From positions 47,867,463 through 47,931,462 of the forward strand of contig NC_073311.1 in assembly GCF_027595985.1 (NCBI RefSeq): a stretch of DNA of 64,000 nucleotides, given 5' to 3'. Below, piece by piece: positions 10,620 to 21,255 of this stretch. The position numbers and the translations under genes are program-made. The stretch is from Sorex araneus (lineage: Eukaryota; Chordata; Mammalia; Eulipotyphla; Soricidae). How positions within the stretch are numbered: position 1 is the stretch's first letter; every line of letters begins with the position of its first letter. The notes under the pieces were generated by a model. That model worked only from the letters and a program-made list of their open reading frames with translations. It was not told the origin of the DNA and did not search any database.

Positions 10620-11619
10620 ATTGCCGTCTTGGCTTCCTGAAGCCGCCCAAGGATGCCTGAGACAAAATGTGCTGCTAAACCATCATTCATCCCCGTGAAA
10701 GCCGCTATGTAATTTAAGATTGGGGGGGAGGGGAGAGCAGCAGCGAGACTCCTAGTCTGGGCCGCCAAGAGGAAGCCCCTGTAAGTTCCCATGACAGTGG
10801 AAACTACCTACTGAGCACTGTGCCTCGGGTCTCTTCGCCTGAAGGGGAGAAGTGTTGAGAGCACACCTTCACCCCGTCACACTGCCCCTGACCTTGTCCC
10901 GTCCCTTCCCACGGCTGCTGTTGTTACTGCAGTGCCCGTGTCCTATGCTTGCTTGCTGGGCTCATCAGGAGCTACACCTGGGTTTGCACAAGTGTTTGTG
11001 TGGCCCTGAGGAGGTGTGTGTGTGTGTGGGGGGGGTCACACTCGGTTCTGGCGCACTGGCACGTTCTGGTCATAGTGTGTCACTTGGCTGAGGGTCCCAC
11101 TCCCAGCGATGGCTCTGCCTGCCCGTGCCTGGCTGTTCTCCTGGACTCACAGTGCTGCGCGGCATGTGACCACACGGGACACATGTGGACAGGGCCGTGG
11201 ATCTACCGCATGGCCTCAAGTTTGCAGGGCAGACACTTTTAGCCACTACATCATCCCCAAGTCCCTTACACTGAGCCTTTGGAAATGTTCGTAATTTTTT
11301 GATGCGGGACTCCCAAGCAATGCTCAGGAGGCCCAGAATGTGATTCTCAGGTAACGGGGCAGGTGGTTTGATGCAAAAAGCATCGTGTCCACACCCCCAC
11401 GTGCGGCTGCCTGAGGAATGAGGGTGGAGCAAGGGGCTCACAGAGCCGCATGTTGCAGTCCTACGTCAGGGGCATCCTGCGTCAGAGTGGGTGTGACCAC
11501 AGCCACAGAGGGACGAGGGAGAACAAACCAGAAGCTCCTTAGAAGTTAGCAGAAGGGGGAGGGCAGTGGAAATGTGGGCTCCGTGGTCCGTGGAAGTGAC
11601 ATACACGGGGACAGATGAG
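10620..11619. other. Unannotated DNA, one SINE-like remnant possible
   Basis: No gene seen. 10940-11260 ('ctcatcaggagctacacctg', 'tgtggccctgaggaggtgtg', 'agccactacatcatccccaa') has the spacing of a very old minus-strand SINE, but the match is weak. Confidence 0.35.
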
Positions 11620-12111
11620 TGGGTAGGAAAGCCGTGCTTTCAGAGACTGGCACACATCCGAAAGAACAAGAGCAACCAGAGCTGGCGCAGATGTGGGGAG
11701 AAAAGGTGAGGATGCCGCCTGGCCCAGCCTGTTTGGAAAACAATGTGGACATTCCTCAAAAAAACTAGAAATTGAGGTCCCACTTGACCCAGGAATACCA
11801 CTTCTGGGAATATGTCCCGGGGGGCCCCCAAAACACACAGCAGAAACCCCACCTGCTCTCCTATGGTCATTGCAGCACTATCCACCAGAGCCAGAATCTG
11901 GAAACAACCTGAGTGCCTGAGAACAGACGACTGGATAAAGAAACTATGGGTATGAAAAACATATAGAAGTAAAAAAAAAAAGGTACATCTACACAATGCA
12001 ATTCTTTGTTAGGAAGAATAGTCATGAAATTTGCTTATAAATGGGTAGGCATGGAGAGAGCATGCTGAGTGAAATGAGTCAGAAGAAGAGGGACGGATAT
12101 AGAATGACTGC

Positions 12112-12113
<2 letters not shown>

Positions 12114-12147
<34 letters not shown>
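12114..12147. repeat. (GT)n microsatellite
   Basis: About 17 uninterrupted GT units inside L1. Confidence 0.97.
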
Positions 12148-12148
<1 letters not shown>

Positions 12149-12270
12149 TATGAGACTAATATCCAAGACCAGGGTAAATAGAGGCCAGGAGGGACTGGTC
12201 AATGGTTGGAAGCTTGCCACAAGGAGGGGCGGGGACAAAGGGCTGTTGGGATAGAGAAGGGACCAACATG

Positions 12271-12535
12271 ACAATCACTGTCACTGTCACTTTCATCCTG
12301 TTGTTCATCAATTTGTTCGAGCGGGCACCAGTAATGTCTCTCAATGTGAGACTTATTGTTACTGTTTTTGGCATATCCAATATGCCATGGGTAGCTTGCC
12401 AGGCTCTGCCGTGTGGGCTCGATACTCTCGGTAGCTTGCTGGGCTCTCTGAGAGGGACGGAGGAATTGACACAGGTCACAGGTCAGCTGCATGAAAGGCA
12501 AACGTCCTACCGCTGTGCTATCGCTCCAGCCCAGC
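12271..12535 (-). mobile_element. RTE-tailed SINE, full length, minus
   Basis: Minus reading: 'gggctggagcgatagcacag', central CTC-GG block, 'gccaaaaacagtaacaataa', RTE-like end, tail GACAGTGACAGTGATT. Flanked by CAACATGACA and CAGCATGACA, a probable target duplication. Confidence 0.92.
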
Positions 12536-12649
12536 ATGACAGTAATAACTGGAAATGTTCACTTTTGGACAGGAACTGAGTGTTGAAAGTAGGTAAAGGG
12601 AAATACCTGATAACCTTTCATTATCTACATTGCAAACCATAAGGCCCAA

Positions 12650-12650
<1 letters not shown>

Positions 12651-12719
<69 letters not shown>

Positions 12720-12732
12720 CGAGAGCGAGAGT

Positions 12733-12774
<42 letters not shown>
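12651..12774. repeat. (GT)n(GA)n compound microsatellite
   Basis: GT from 12651 to about 12675, then GA with interruptions to 12774, inside an L1 3' UTR where 'aaaggagagagag' is the usual sequence. Translated frames here (poly-SL, poly-RE) are artefacts. Confidence 0.97.
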
Positions 12775-12776
<2 letters not shown>

Positions 12777-12955
12777 AAGTAAGTGCAAAGTGGCAGGCAG
12801 GGGGATGGGTGGGAGGGAAACGGGGACCATTGGTGGTAGGAAAAGCACAAAGGTGATGGGATGGGTGTTGGAACATTTTGACTGAAATTCAATTATAAAC
12901 AATTTTAACTATATATCACTGTTATTCAATTTTTAAAAATGAAATTATTTTAAGA

Positions 12956-13108
12956 TCACTGGAGCTAGATAGTACAGTGGGGAAGGCACTTGCCTTGTAT
13001 CCCATATGATTCCCTGAGCACTGCCAGGAGTGATTCCTGAGTGCACAGCCAGGACTAACTTCTGCGCATTGCCAGGTGTGGCCCCAAAACAAACAAGCAA
13101 AAAATAGT
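12956..13108 (+). mobile_element. SINE, plus, internal deletion
   Basis: 'actggagctagatagtacag' head joined early to 'tcccatatgattccctgagc', then body and 'ccccaaaacaaacaagc' tail. About 35 bp around the B box are missing. Confidence 0.85.
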
Positions 13109-13114
13109 AATTTG

Positions 13115-13280
13115 GGGCCAGAATAATAGTACAGCAGGAAGGGCGCCTGCCTTGCACATAGCCTATACCTGGGTTCGATCCCCAGCATCCCATATGGTCC
13201 AAAGAGCATTGTCAGGAGTGATCCCTGAGCACAGACCTGGAAGCCCTGAGCATCACTGGGTGTGACCAAAAGAAAATAAC
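13115..13280 (+). mobile_element. SINE, plus
   Basis: 'ggggccagaataatagtaca', B box GGTTCGATCCC, 'atcactgggtgtgaccaaaa'. Confidence 0.88.
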
Positions 13281-13554
13281 AATAATTTGCAAAAGCAAAA
13301 ATTTTAGGTGGGCATTAACTCTTACAATGGGACCGTTTTTGTTTATCTTTCTAGAGAGACAAAAGCAGAGAGACAATAAGTTTGGGAGCGAACAAATCTA
13401 TGTGGAAATTTCTGTTCCTCCACCCACTCACCTGCTGCCTGACTTAAAATTATTTCAGGATTCTCATCCTTGATGCTTCTAGCATTTAAAGGGGGGCTTA
13501 CTCATGAGCTGAGGGGAAAGGCAGCAGGAATAGAGAAGAAATCACTAAGTCAAT

Positions 13555-13870
13555 GATAGCTGGAGGGATTGCTCAGGACGGGAGATGCGTGCTGAAAGTA
13601 GATAAAAGAACCAAACGTTATAGCCTCTCAGTATCAATATTGCAAAAAAACATAATGCCCAAAAGGAGAGAGAGAGTACAGGGGGAATTGTCTGCCACAG
13701 AGGCAGGGGGAGGCTTGGGATGGGGTGGAGGGGGGGATACTGGGGACATTGGTGGTGGAGAATGTGCACTGGTGGAGGGATGGATGTTCGATCATTATAT
13801 GACTGAAACCCAAACATGAAAGCTTTGTAGCTGTATCTCCTGGTGATTCCATTTAAAATAATAAATAAAT
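13555..13870 (+). mobile_element. L1 3' UTR fragment
   Basis: 'gtgctgaaagtagataaaag', 'cataatgcccaaaaggagag', 'acattggtggtggagaatgt', 'cactggtggagggatggatg', then an AATAAATAAATAAA end. Confidence 0.9.
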
Positions 13871-13876
13871 AAAGGG

Positions 13877-13985
13877 GGCATGGAGCCAGAGAGATGGTAC
13901 CACAGGTAGGGTATAAGCTCTGAGCACAGTTTGGGTGTGAGCCGCAAACCAAAACTAGATCAATAAATAAGAAAAGAAAAAAAAA
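13877..13985 (+). mobile_element. SINE fragments, plus
   Basis: 'catggagccagagagatggt' head fused to 'ctgagcacagtttgggtgtg' end and an A-rich tail. The centre is deleted. Confidence 0.65.
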
Positions 13986-14145
13986 TCTGTGGTTTAGCAC
14001 CACCTGATCCCCAGAGCTTCACCGAGAGTGACACCCCCAAGTAACGAGCCCAGGAGCTCCTCCCAAAGGCCAAGGGATAAACTGCATGCAACCTTGGAGC
14101 ATCACTGGGGCCCAAACACCAAAACCCCCAGACAAACCAACAAAC

Positions 14146-14842
14146 AAAGCCAGTTCCGGTTTACACACCCACTGGAATACTGCGTGGCCACAGGAAGAGA
14201 CGGAATCTTGCCTGTCCGGGGCTCTGTCCACTTGCACACCGAGTGGCAGGGCAATCCTCGAGGTTCCCGTATGGGGGTGTCGTGTGGAGCTGAGGCCGGA
14301 GGACCCCAAGTTGTGTGTGGGCTGGGGGCCGTGCCTAGAGCCCAGGCCGGGGAGGGCAGTGGGCAGCCCGCTCCCACCCCTCTGCCTGGGAATCGTCTCT
14401 CCTGGGAGCGCAGCCCCCAGCAGCCGGGCTGGCCCCTCTGTGCTCACACAGCCTGAGTCAGGCCCCCCGCCCGCCCTGCCAAGCTCCTGGAGGCCACTGG
14501 ACCCCTCCCGAGTCGGCGTGTGAAAAGAGGCCACTTTACAGTGGCTACAAAGCGCCTGCCGGCTGCACTCACCCTGCCCAGAACACGCCAAGCTCCGGAC
14601 ACAGGGCTGGCAAGTGGCACTTAACCCAGTTCCCTTTCCTGCTGCCCCCACCCGCTGGCTTTCCCAGCAACTTGTTTGTCCCACACGCATCTCCCCAGAT
14701 GTGGGGACGCTGTTCTGCAGTGGGGGAGGGAGGTGGTCAAGCAGGAGGGGAGGGGTGCTGAAAGGCAGGCAGATGGCGTGATGCACCAAGCCCCGCCAGG
14801 AACAGCACTGCTCACCACAACACCAACATTTCAGTAAAAAGT
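14146..14842. other. Unannotated GC-rich DNA
   Basis: Open frames of up to about 250 codons occur on both strands here, but they overlap one another, are Pro/Ser/Gly-rich and show no domain. I see no splice-bounded exon. Confidence 0.5.
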
Positions 14843-15290
14843 GCCTGTAGAACTGAGCGTTGACAGTAGGTAAAAGGATAGACCTGAGAACCTTTCACTA
14901 TCTGTATCGCGAACCATAAGGCCCAAAAGGAAAGAGAGAGAAGGGGCGGGGAAGGGAGGGAGGGAGGAAGGGAGGGAGGGAGGAAGAGAGAGAGAAAGAA
15001 AGAGGGAGAGAGAGGGAGAGAGGGAGGAAGGGAAGGAGGGAGAAAGGGAGAGAGGGAGAAGGGAGGAGAGGGAGAGAAAGAGGGAGAGAGAGGGAGAGGG
15101 AGAGAGAGGGAGAGAGAGAGAAGGAAGGAGGGAAGGAGGAAGGGAGGAAGGGAGGGAGGGAGGGAGGGAGGGAGGGGGAGAGAGAGGGAGAGAGGGGGAG
15201 AGAGAGAGGGAAGGAAGGAGAAAGGGAGAGAGGGAGAGAGAGGGAGGGAGAGAGAGAGGGAGAAGGAGAGGGAGAGAGAATGCCCCGGAT
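14843..15290 (+). mobile_element. L1 3' UTR with large purine-tract expansion
   Basis: Starts as a normal L1 3' UTR ('actgagcgttgacagtaggt', 'gaaccataaggcccaaaagg'). The usual short GA run is expanded to about 345 bp of almost pure GGGA/GGAA/GA purines (14934-15280). Confidence 0.88.
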
Positions 15291-15299
15291 GGACAGATG

Positions 15300-16320
15300 A
15301 GGTGACTCACAACTATGAGGGTTTGTTACTGGCCACGGGGGCGCCCACACGGCGGGGTTCCAGCACAACTGTGCTTCTGGACTGCAGACATCATCTCTTG
15401 TGGCAGACAGGGCACTGTGGGTCCCTTCTCTACGGGCGCTAGTCCCACTCCTCAGGCTCCACCCTCACGACCCCATCCCCACCCCCCCAGATCATATCAG
15501 TCCCCCTCTCGACACGCCGGGGGTGACACTGAAGGACCCCCCTGCATCTCGCTCCTGACCATCACGCAGACGCCCAGTGCCACGAGTGGTCAGTTCCCCC
15601 GAAGCCTGCAGCTGCCCGTCTCGGCCTCTCTGCGCAGAGAGAGTGCAGCTGGGCAGTCCGTCGGCGGGCCCCCGTCTCCATGACCCTGGGGACTCCGCGT
15701 GCGTCATGCCTGTGATTCCCGTTTCTTTGCCCCTCAAGTCCCTGTCCTCTTGTCCCCTACTCCCCAGCGACACTGCCCATGGCTCTGCTGAACCACGCGC
15801 CCCCTCGCCCGCCGCACTCACCACAGCCCCCTCCTGCCCCCTGCCCCGGACCACGGGTCACTCAAGGCTCCTTCCTCCCGCCTGACCACAGCAGCGTCTT
15901 TCTGCCCTTTGGCAAAGAGCAGCAATTTGCCGCCTTCCCTCTCCCCACAGCAGATCATTTTTTTTCCATCCCCCCCCAGTTCTGTCCTATTTGGAAACAT
16001 CTCTCTAATGAGGGTCTACTGCTGTACCCCAACTCTGGGAAGGGGACCTGGGCCGCAGCAACCCCTTTCTTTGGGGTTTGGATACACCTCTTGGTTCTTC
16101 CCACTGAGACGCACGAACAGTTGCGAGCTTCCGGACACTTCGCTGCTGTTTTCAAAGTGTCCAGGACAGTTGGCTCAACGGCCTGGCTTGGGGAGAAGCA
16201 CTTCAGGATGGCCAAGCTCACAGGCCCACCGACAGGTGTGTCGCCCACGGCTGCCTGGCTTTCCTGGGCCCGTCCCCAAACTCACTCCACCCACCAATCT
16301 TCTCTTCTGACTGGGGCCTG
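15300..16320. other. Unannotated DNA
   Basis: Moderately GC-rich, C-rich pyrimidine runs, no assigned repeat or gene. Overlapping open frames on both strands lack recognisable domains. Confidence 0.45.
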
Positions 16321-16321
16321 G

Positions 16322-16440
16322 GGTGTGAGTCGATGGTTCAAGCTCCTGCCTTGCAAGCACGAGACCCGAGTTCCACCCCTACCGCCCGAAAAGAAAAGAA
16401 AAACACACTGCCAGATCTGGCTTTGAAAAAAATAAAAATA
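16322..16440 (+). mobile_element. Old SINE head, plus
   Basis: 'gatggttcaagctcctgcct', 'gcaagcacgagacccgagtt' and an A-rich tail look like a tRNA-derived SINE head without a body. Confidence 0.5.
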
Positions 16441-16445
16441 AAAAC

Positions 16446-16600
16446 CAGGGGGCAGGGAGAGGGCTCAAAGGACTGGAGGGCTGGGTTTGCTCCCAGCATG
16501 GTCCCTGGAGCACCTCTGGGAGTCACCCCCAAGCACAGAGCCAGGAAGAGTTTCCTAGCACCGCTGGGTATAGCCCCAAAGCAAAACACATGCACACACA
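16446..16600 (+). mobile_element. SINE, diverged, plus
   Basis: 'ggagggctgggtttgctccc', 'catggtccctggagcacctc', 'ccgctgggtatagccccaaa'. Confidence 0.75.
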
Positions 16601-16613
16601 AAAAAAACCCCAG

Positions 16614-16766
16614 GGGCTGGAGTGATAGCACAGCGGGTTTGCCTTGCATGGGGCCAACCCGGGTTTGATTCCCAGCATCCCATATGGTCCTCTGAGCACC
16701 GCCAGTGGTGATTCCTGAGTGCAGAGCCAGGAGTGACCCCTGTGCATTGCCAGGTGTGACCCAAAA

Positions 16767-16798
<32 letters not shown>
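16614..16798 (+). mobile_element. SINE, A-tailed, young, plus
   Basis: Near consensus from 'ggggctggagtgatagcaca' to 'gtgtgacccaaaaagc', with a tail of about 30 A. A short deletion lies next to the A box. Confidence 0.95.
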
Positions 16799-17061
16799 GC
16801 AAAAACCCTGAAACAAAACAAAAAGGAAGTTTCAGGGGTCAGGGCCGCCTACCCTCAGCTTGCATGCAGTGATCTCTCCCAGGGCCTCAGGGCCCCTGAG
16901 CAGAGTCAGGTGTCGCCTGGGACCCAACCCTGCCCACCTCCCAAAGAGGAAGGTGTCATCCTGAAGTGACGTCACTCACTGCCAGCACTTCACCCAGCAC
17001 CAGCACCTTAGCCTGTCTTCAGTGGCTTCTGCTGCTTAGTCCCAAGGGCGATTTCCTTTTT

Positions 17062-17580
17062 TTTATATATAATTTTTTTTATTAGAGAATCACCGTGATG
17101 TACAGTTACAAACTTATGAACTTTTGCGTTTGCCTTTCAGTCATACAGTGATCGTTCACCCATCCCTCCACCAGTGCCCATTCGCCTCCACCAACGATCC
17201 CAGTATCCCTCCCACTACCCCTACCCCACCCCCCACCACCCCACCCTGCCTCTGTGGCAGGGCATTCCCTTTTGTTCTCTCTCCTGTTGAATGTTGTAGT
17301 TTGCAATAGAGGTATTGAGTGGCCATCATGTTCGGTCTATAGTCTACTTTCAGCACGCATCTTTCAACCCGAGTGGGTCCTCCCAACATCCTCTACTTGG
17401 TGTTCCCTTCTCTATCTCAGCTGCCTTTTCCCCCAGCATGTGAGGCCAGTTTCCAGGCTGTGGGGCAGACCGCCTGGTCCTTATCTCTACAACTCTTGGG
17501 TGCTAGTCTCCCATTCTGCTACTTTATATTCCACAGATGAGTGTGATCTTTCTATGTCTATCTCTCTCTCTCTGACTCCT
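17062..17580 (-). mobile_element. L1 3' end (ORF2 tail and 3' UTR), minus
   Basis: T-rich start, then the reverse of the L1 3' terminus ('cacccatccctccaccagtg'). Further in, 'tattccacagatgagtgtga' corresponds to the conserved last part of L1 ORF2. Confidence 0.9.
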
Positions 17581-17599
17581 TTTGCCGGGAAGTTTTTCT

Positions 17600-19190
17600 T
17601 TTTTCCTTCCAAAGAGAAGCTTCAGAGTTTCCCTTCGAGCTCAAACCAGGGACACTGGGAAGCCCGCTGGTCATCGCAAGCAGGGGCGGTGACAGGGGGC
17701 CCTTTCTAAAACACAACTTTCACTCCGGGTCTCTGAAACTTGCAAAAAGCCGCCCAAGTGCTTAGGAAACTGCAGCCGGCTCTGCCTCAGCCAAAAACAC
17801 AAAACAAAACCCACCGCGTTGGAGTGCCAGTTGTATAGAAGCTGCCCATTGTTTAAAAAAAAAAAAGTTTTAGCCCCAGGGTGGAAAAACTAACACAGTC
17901 ACTAGGATATGAAGAAACCATGGCGAGGAACTAGGCTGAGCCAGGGCCCGCCGAAAGGACGGCGGCATCTGCTCCGGGCGCCTTTATCAGCAGCCTTGTA
18001 TGTGCTATTCAAGACTCTCGGGACGATTGTTGGCATGATGTAGACAAATTGACGCAAATTAGTTTAGCACGGGCTCTGCAAAGTTTAAGCTTGTTGAGCA
18101 ACACACGTGGACCACATAGCAACGGCTCCCGACTCTATGCAAAAGGTATTGGATGCACAGTACTAATGACCCCAGCCTCTTCTCCTCCCAGAATAGACGC
18201 TGAATTTGCAAGGCTGGGGGCTGGGAGGTGTAGGATCTAGGGGGTGGGGGGGTGGGAAGGGAGAAGGGAGAAGCTGGAATCAGACACTCAGGCTCCCACA
18301 CTGACCCTGAAAGCCAGGCAGAGTTGAGAAAAATCTCTCCCTCGAGGAGTGCTATGACTTTTCCAATCGCACGCTTGGTGTTTCATGGCCACAAATCCTC
18401 AAAGGCCGTCCCCCCCCTCCAACCCTCCGAAGATTAAGGGGATTCCGCCACTCTGCTCTTTATTTCTGGTTCAGATATCTCGGGACAATTCCTTTTGGGG
18501 CTGGTGTCACACAGACCACCTACAGGGGGCTTCTAATTGTATTTACAGTAATTTAATTACAGCACGGGGAGCTTCAGAAGGGGGGATTGAGCAAGATCGA
18601 TGGGACAGGAACCGCTGGCGTTTTAATCTTTTAAATCAACAGAGAAATAGTAAAAATAAAACTACTCCCGAGTGCAGAAACCACTTCATCTGGATTTTTC
18701 TTTTTTTCTTTTTTTTTCCAGTGGAGGGTGGAGACATTTTCCTGGGGTGCACAGCTTCCCCACTTTTGTTCCTACTATGTGAAATGCATGCAAACATTTT
18801 ATTCATATGCTCACCGCTTTTTTAAATATAATTGTAATATAAAAATGGCTGGTGTGAACATACACAGATGTAATTAAACCTCTCCCTGGGCAGAAGGTGG
18901 TGGTCGTGGGGGCTCTGACAGGAGGACACCTGGGGGAATACTCAGAGTTACTCTTGATCCCGTGCCTATTCTCTCTTGTTTTATTTGTCTCCAACATTTT
19001 CATAGCGTATATTTAAATATTCTGCAGTTTATTTATAGGGCGATTTTTCTTGCAAATACTAAACCTCCGAAGGTCAGTAACTCTGACACCGTTCTGATTG
19101 TTTGGGTGTTCTGCGGGAGGTGGGGTCGGGGGTGGGGGGGGGCTAGCGGTCCCTTTGTAAAATGTAAGGGAATTGATCAGCTCTGAACAC
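17600..19190. other. Repeat-poor block, candidate conserved non-coding DNA
   Basis: 1.6 kb with no SINE or L1, which is unusual here. 17930-18180 and 18480-19080 are AT-balanced, complex sequences with TAATTA-type homeodomain cores (for example 'tttaattacagcacgggg' near 18550 and 'gatgtaattaaacctctccc' near 18867). No coding frame with splice sites is evident. Conservation itself cannot be seen from one genome. Confidence 0.4.
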
Positions 19191-19249
19191 CCTTTCTTTC
19201 CTCTCTGAGAGTTGCTGACTGGGACTCCAAGAGCAGTTGCGTGCTACTA

Positions 19250-19263
19250 CTGCCATCTAGTGG
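19250..19263 (-). promoter_or_regulatory. CTCF-like motif
   Basis: The minus strand reads CCACTAGATGGCAG, a full match to the CTCF core consensus CCASYAGRKGGCR. Binding is inferred. Confidence 0.6.
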
Positions 19264-19349
19264 TTCGATGGCGACTGTGTGCGACTCGATTTCTAGAAGA
19301 CTTGGGACGTATGGAGCGTTCTGTGGCCCCTGCCTGCTGTCCAGAGCAG

Positions 19350-19432
19350 AAGTCACTATCACTATCATCCCGTTGACCATGGATTTGCTTGAGCGGGCTC
19401 CAGTCACGTCTCCATTTGTCCTAGCCCTGAGA
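19350..19432 (-). mobile_element. RTE LINE, extreme 3' remnant, minus
   Basis: On the minus strand the sequence gives RDKWRRDWSPLKQI-like codons, then a GATGATAGTGATAGTGA tail. It matches the 3' end of the RTE copy at 42.2 kb and has no SINE central block ('gccaaaaacagtaac'), so it is a severely 5'-truncated LINE rather than a SINE. Confidence 0.7.
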
Positions 19433-19587
19433 TTTTAGCAGCCTCTCTTTACTCGTCCTTCCCAACGGTGCCGCATTAGAGGCTCTTTCAGGGTCAGGGG
19501 AATGAGACCCATCACTGTTACTGTAGAGCAGAAGAGAGAATAAATATATGAACAAGTCTTTGGACAATTTAGAAAAGAATTCCAAGA

Positions 19588-19762
19588 CAGGAGCTGGAGA
19601 GAGAGCGCAGCGGTTGAGGAGCTTGCCTCAAACATGGCCAACAACGAGTTTGATTCCCACTAACCATGGCCCCCCCACCGGGGGTGATCCCTGAGTGCAG
19701 GCCAGGGGTAAGCCCTGAGCACTGTTTCAGGTGGCCAAAAATATCAAAACAAAAAATCCAAC
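19588..19762 (+). mobile_element. SINE, plus
   Basis: 'ggagctggagagagagcgca', 'gagtttgattcccactaacc', 'cctgagcactgtttcaggtg'. Confidence 0.85.
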
Positions 19763-19799
19763 AACACTCAAACAAAACAAACAAACAAACAAAGAAAAC

Positions 19800-20640
19800 C
19801 CCAAAGCTTAAAAACTAAACAGGAAAGAATTCTGTTTTGCAATGGAGTGAGTTCACGGGTTTCTGGGGCAGTGGCCTCACTGCACCAGACCCCCTGGCTT
19901 CCTGCTGTGTGTGCTGACACTGTGCTTGGTGGGACAGGGTCGCTCCTGCAGGCCTGCTGCCAGACGGTTCTATCACAGCAGCCACGTATGGGCAGATGAG
20001 GCATTTGGGATACGGGCGCTGGCCCCTCCGGCAGCTCCCAGAGCACTGTCAGACCCCGCTCACTTCATACCCGCTTGTGTCCAGCAAAACTACAAAGGAG
20101 CAGATGAGCTGGGTTTTCACAGAGCCCCTTGCTTAGGGGCCACTTTCCTCTCGGAGCTGTCCCTTCCAGGTCTATCAGGTAGGAATCCCACCCCCACCCC
20201 CTGCTTGTGACGACCCGGACACACGACATGGACCCAGACTTCTTCAAAGAGGTAGGGTGAGGCCAGCTCCATATTTTGAGGCTCGTAGGCCAGTGGTTCT
20301 GCATGACTGAGAAATTTTATTAATGTCATTATATTCATGACCTCCCGCTCCCATCTGAATACTAGAAAATGGTTCTGGCCACCCCTCAACTCTTACTAGA
20401 GCAGAGACTGTGAAAAGACACCCCCCCCCATGCCCCAGTCAATGGAAAGCACACACAGAGACGGTTCTCCCCACCCCTTTCCCAAACCCGCCCCTTCCTG
20501 GCAAGGGAATAGGTGCAGCTCTTTATCCTTACTCCATCTCCAGATTTCCACCTGTGCGTGTTAAGCTCAAAAGTTTCCTCTTTTTCAAACAGATTTGACA
20601 AGAAAAGTTGCCCCGCCGTGCAACGTGATGGAGAAACCAA
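19800..20640. other. Unannotated DNA
   Basis: Unique sequence without a clear gene or repeat. Confidence 0.4.
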
Positions 20641-20646
20641 GAAATG

Positions 20647-20660
20647 CTGCCACCTGGTGG
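20647..20660 (-). promoter_or_regulatory. CTCF-like motif
   Basis: The minus strand reads CCACCAGGTGGCAG, a perfect core consensus, in the same orientation as the site at 19250 and 1.4 kb from it. Confidence 0.65.
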
Positions 20661-21164
20661 TGGAGAAGTAAATGATATTAAATTCAAAGCAAAGTCGACA
20701 TTGAGGATCTAAATACTAACTACAACCTAAGGAGAATTTACTAAGGAGAATTATTTAAGTAGAAACTATTATAGTGCTGGAGGAAGGTACTTTCACACAA
20801 AGAGTAGAAGTGCATTCTTAATTTCATCCTATATGGTCCAAATATTACATGGATTCTCCCCCTTAAAAATCATGTGAACTAGTTTATCTCCGTGTCCCAG
20901 ATCAGGAGATTGGTGGCGAATGAGGTAATAAACTACCTGCTCGCACAAGGAGTAAATAGCAGAGGCATAACTTCAGCTGAGTCTGATCATTATAGTATAG
21001 CTCTGCTACGGTGTTGATTTCCTTGCTTCTGGTTAGAAAGTTTTATAAACGCAAAAGAGCAAAAATAACTTGGACTCCTACAACAAAAATTAAAATCACC
21101 TCTACATTTTATACACCTATTTCGCATGTTTCTAATCTATTTTTGCTTATCAAAACAAAAAAAG
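20661..21164. other. Unannotated AT-rich DNA
   Basis: No recognised feature. Confidence 0.4.
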
Positions 21165-21165
21165 A

Positions 21166-21255
21166 AATAGGTCCCTCAAGACCTCCAGAAGGGACCCTTG
21201 AGCACAGAGTCAGGAGTAAGCAGAGTGTGGCCCCAAAACAAACCAAAAACTTTTT
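21166..21255 (+). mobile_element. SINE 3' fragment, plus
   Basis: 'gacccttgagcacagagtca' and 'gtgtggccccaaaacaaacc'. Confidence 0.75.

Larger units (their letters stand above)
11620..12955 (+). mobile_element. L1 ORF2 end and 3' UTR, interrupted by a SINE
   Basis: 11690-12110 follows L1 ORF2 closely at the DNA level ('gtttggaaaacaatgtggac', 'ccaggaataccacttctggg', 'ggtcattgcagcactatcca', 'gtgaaatgagtcagaagaag'). 12540-12955 is the shrew L1 3' UTR ('gttgaaagtaggtaaaggga', 'gggtgttggaacattttgac'). The intervening 12271-12535 is a SINE. Frames are broken. Confidence 0.9.

Noticed and set aside
12518..12902. Poly-(SL)/(RE) reading frames
   Set aside because: Translation of the (GT)n(GA)n microsatellite.
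14019..14789. Open frame of 256 codons on the minus strand
   Set aside because: It overlaps SINE remnants at one end, has no domain or splice context and competes with open frames on the other strand.
14831..15368. Ser/Leu/Pro-rich 'protein' on the minus strand
   Set aside because: It is the translation of the purine/pyrimidine low-complexity tract in an L1 3' UTR.
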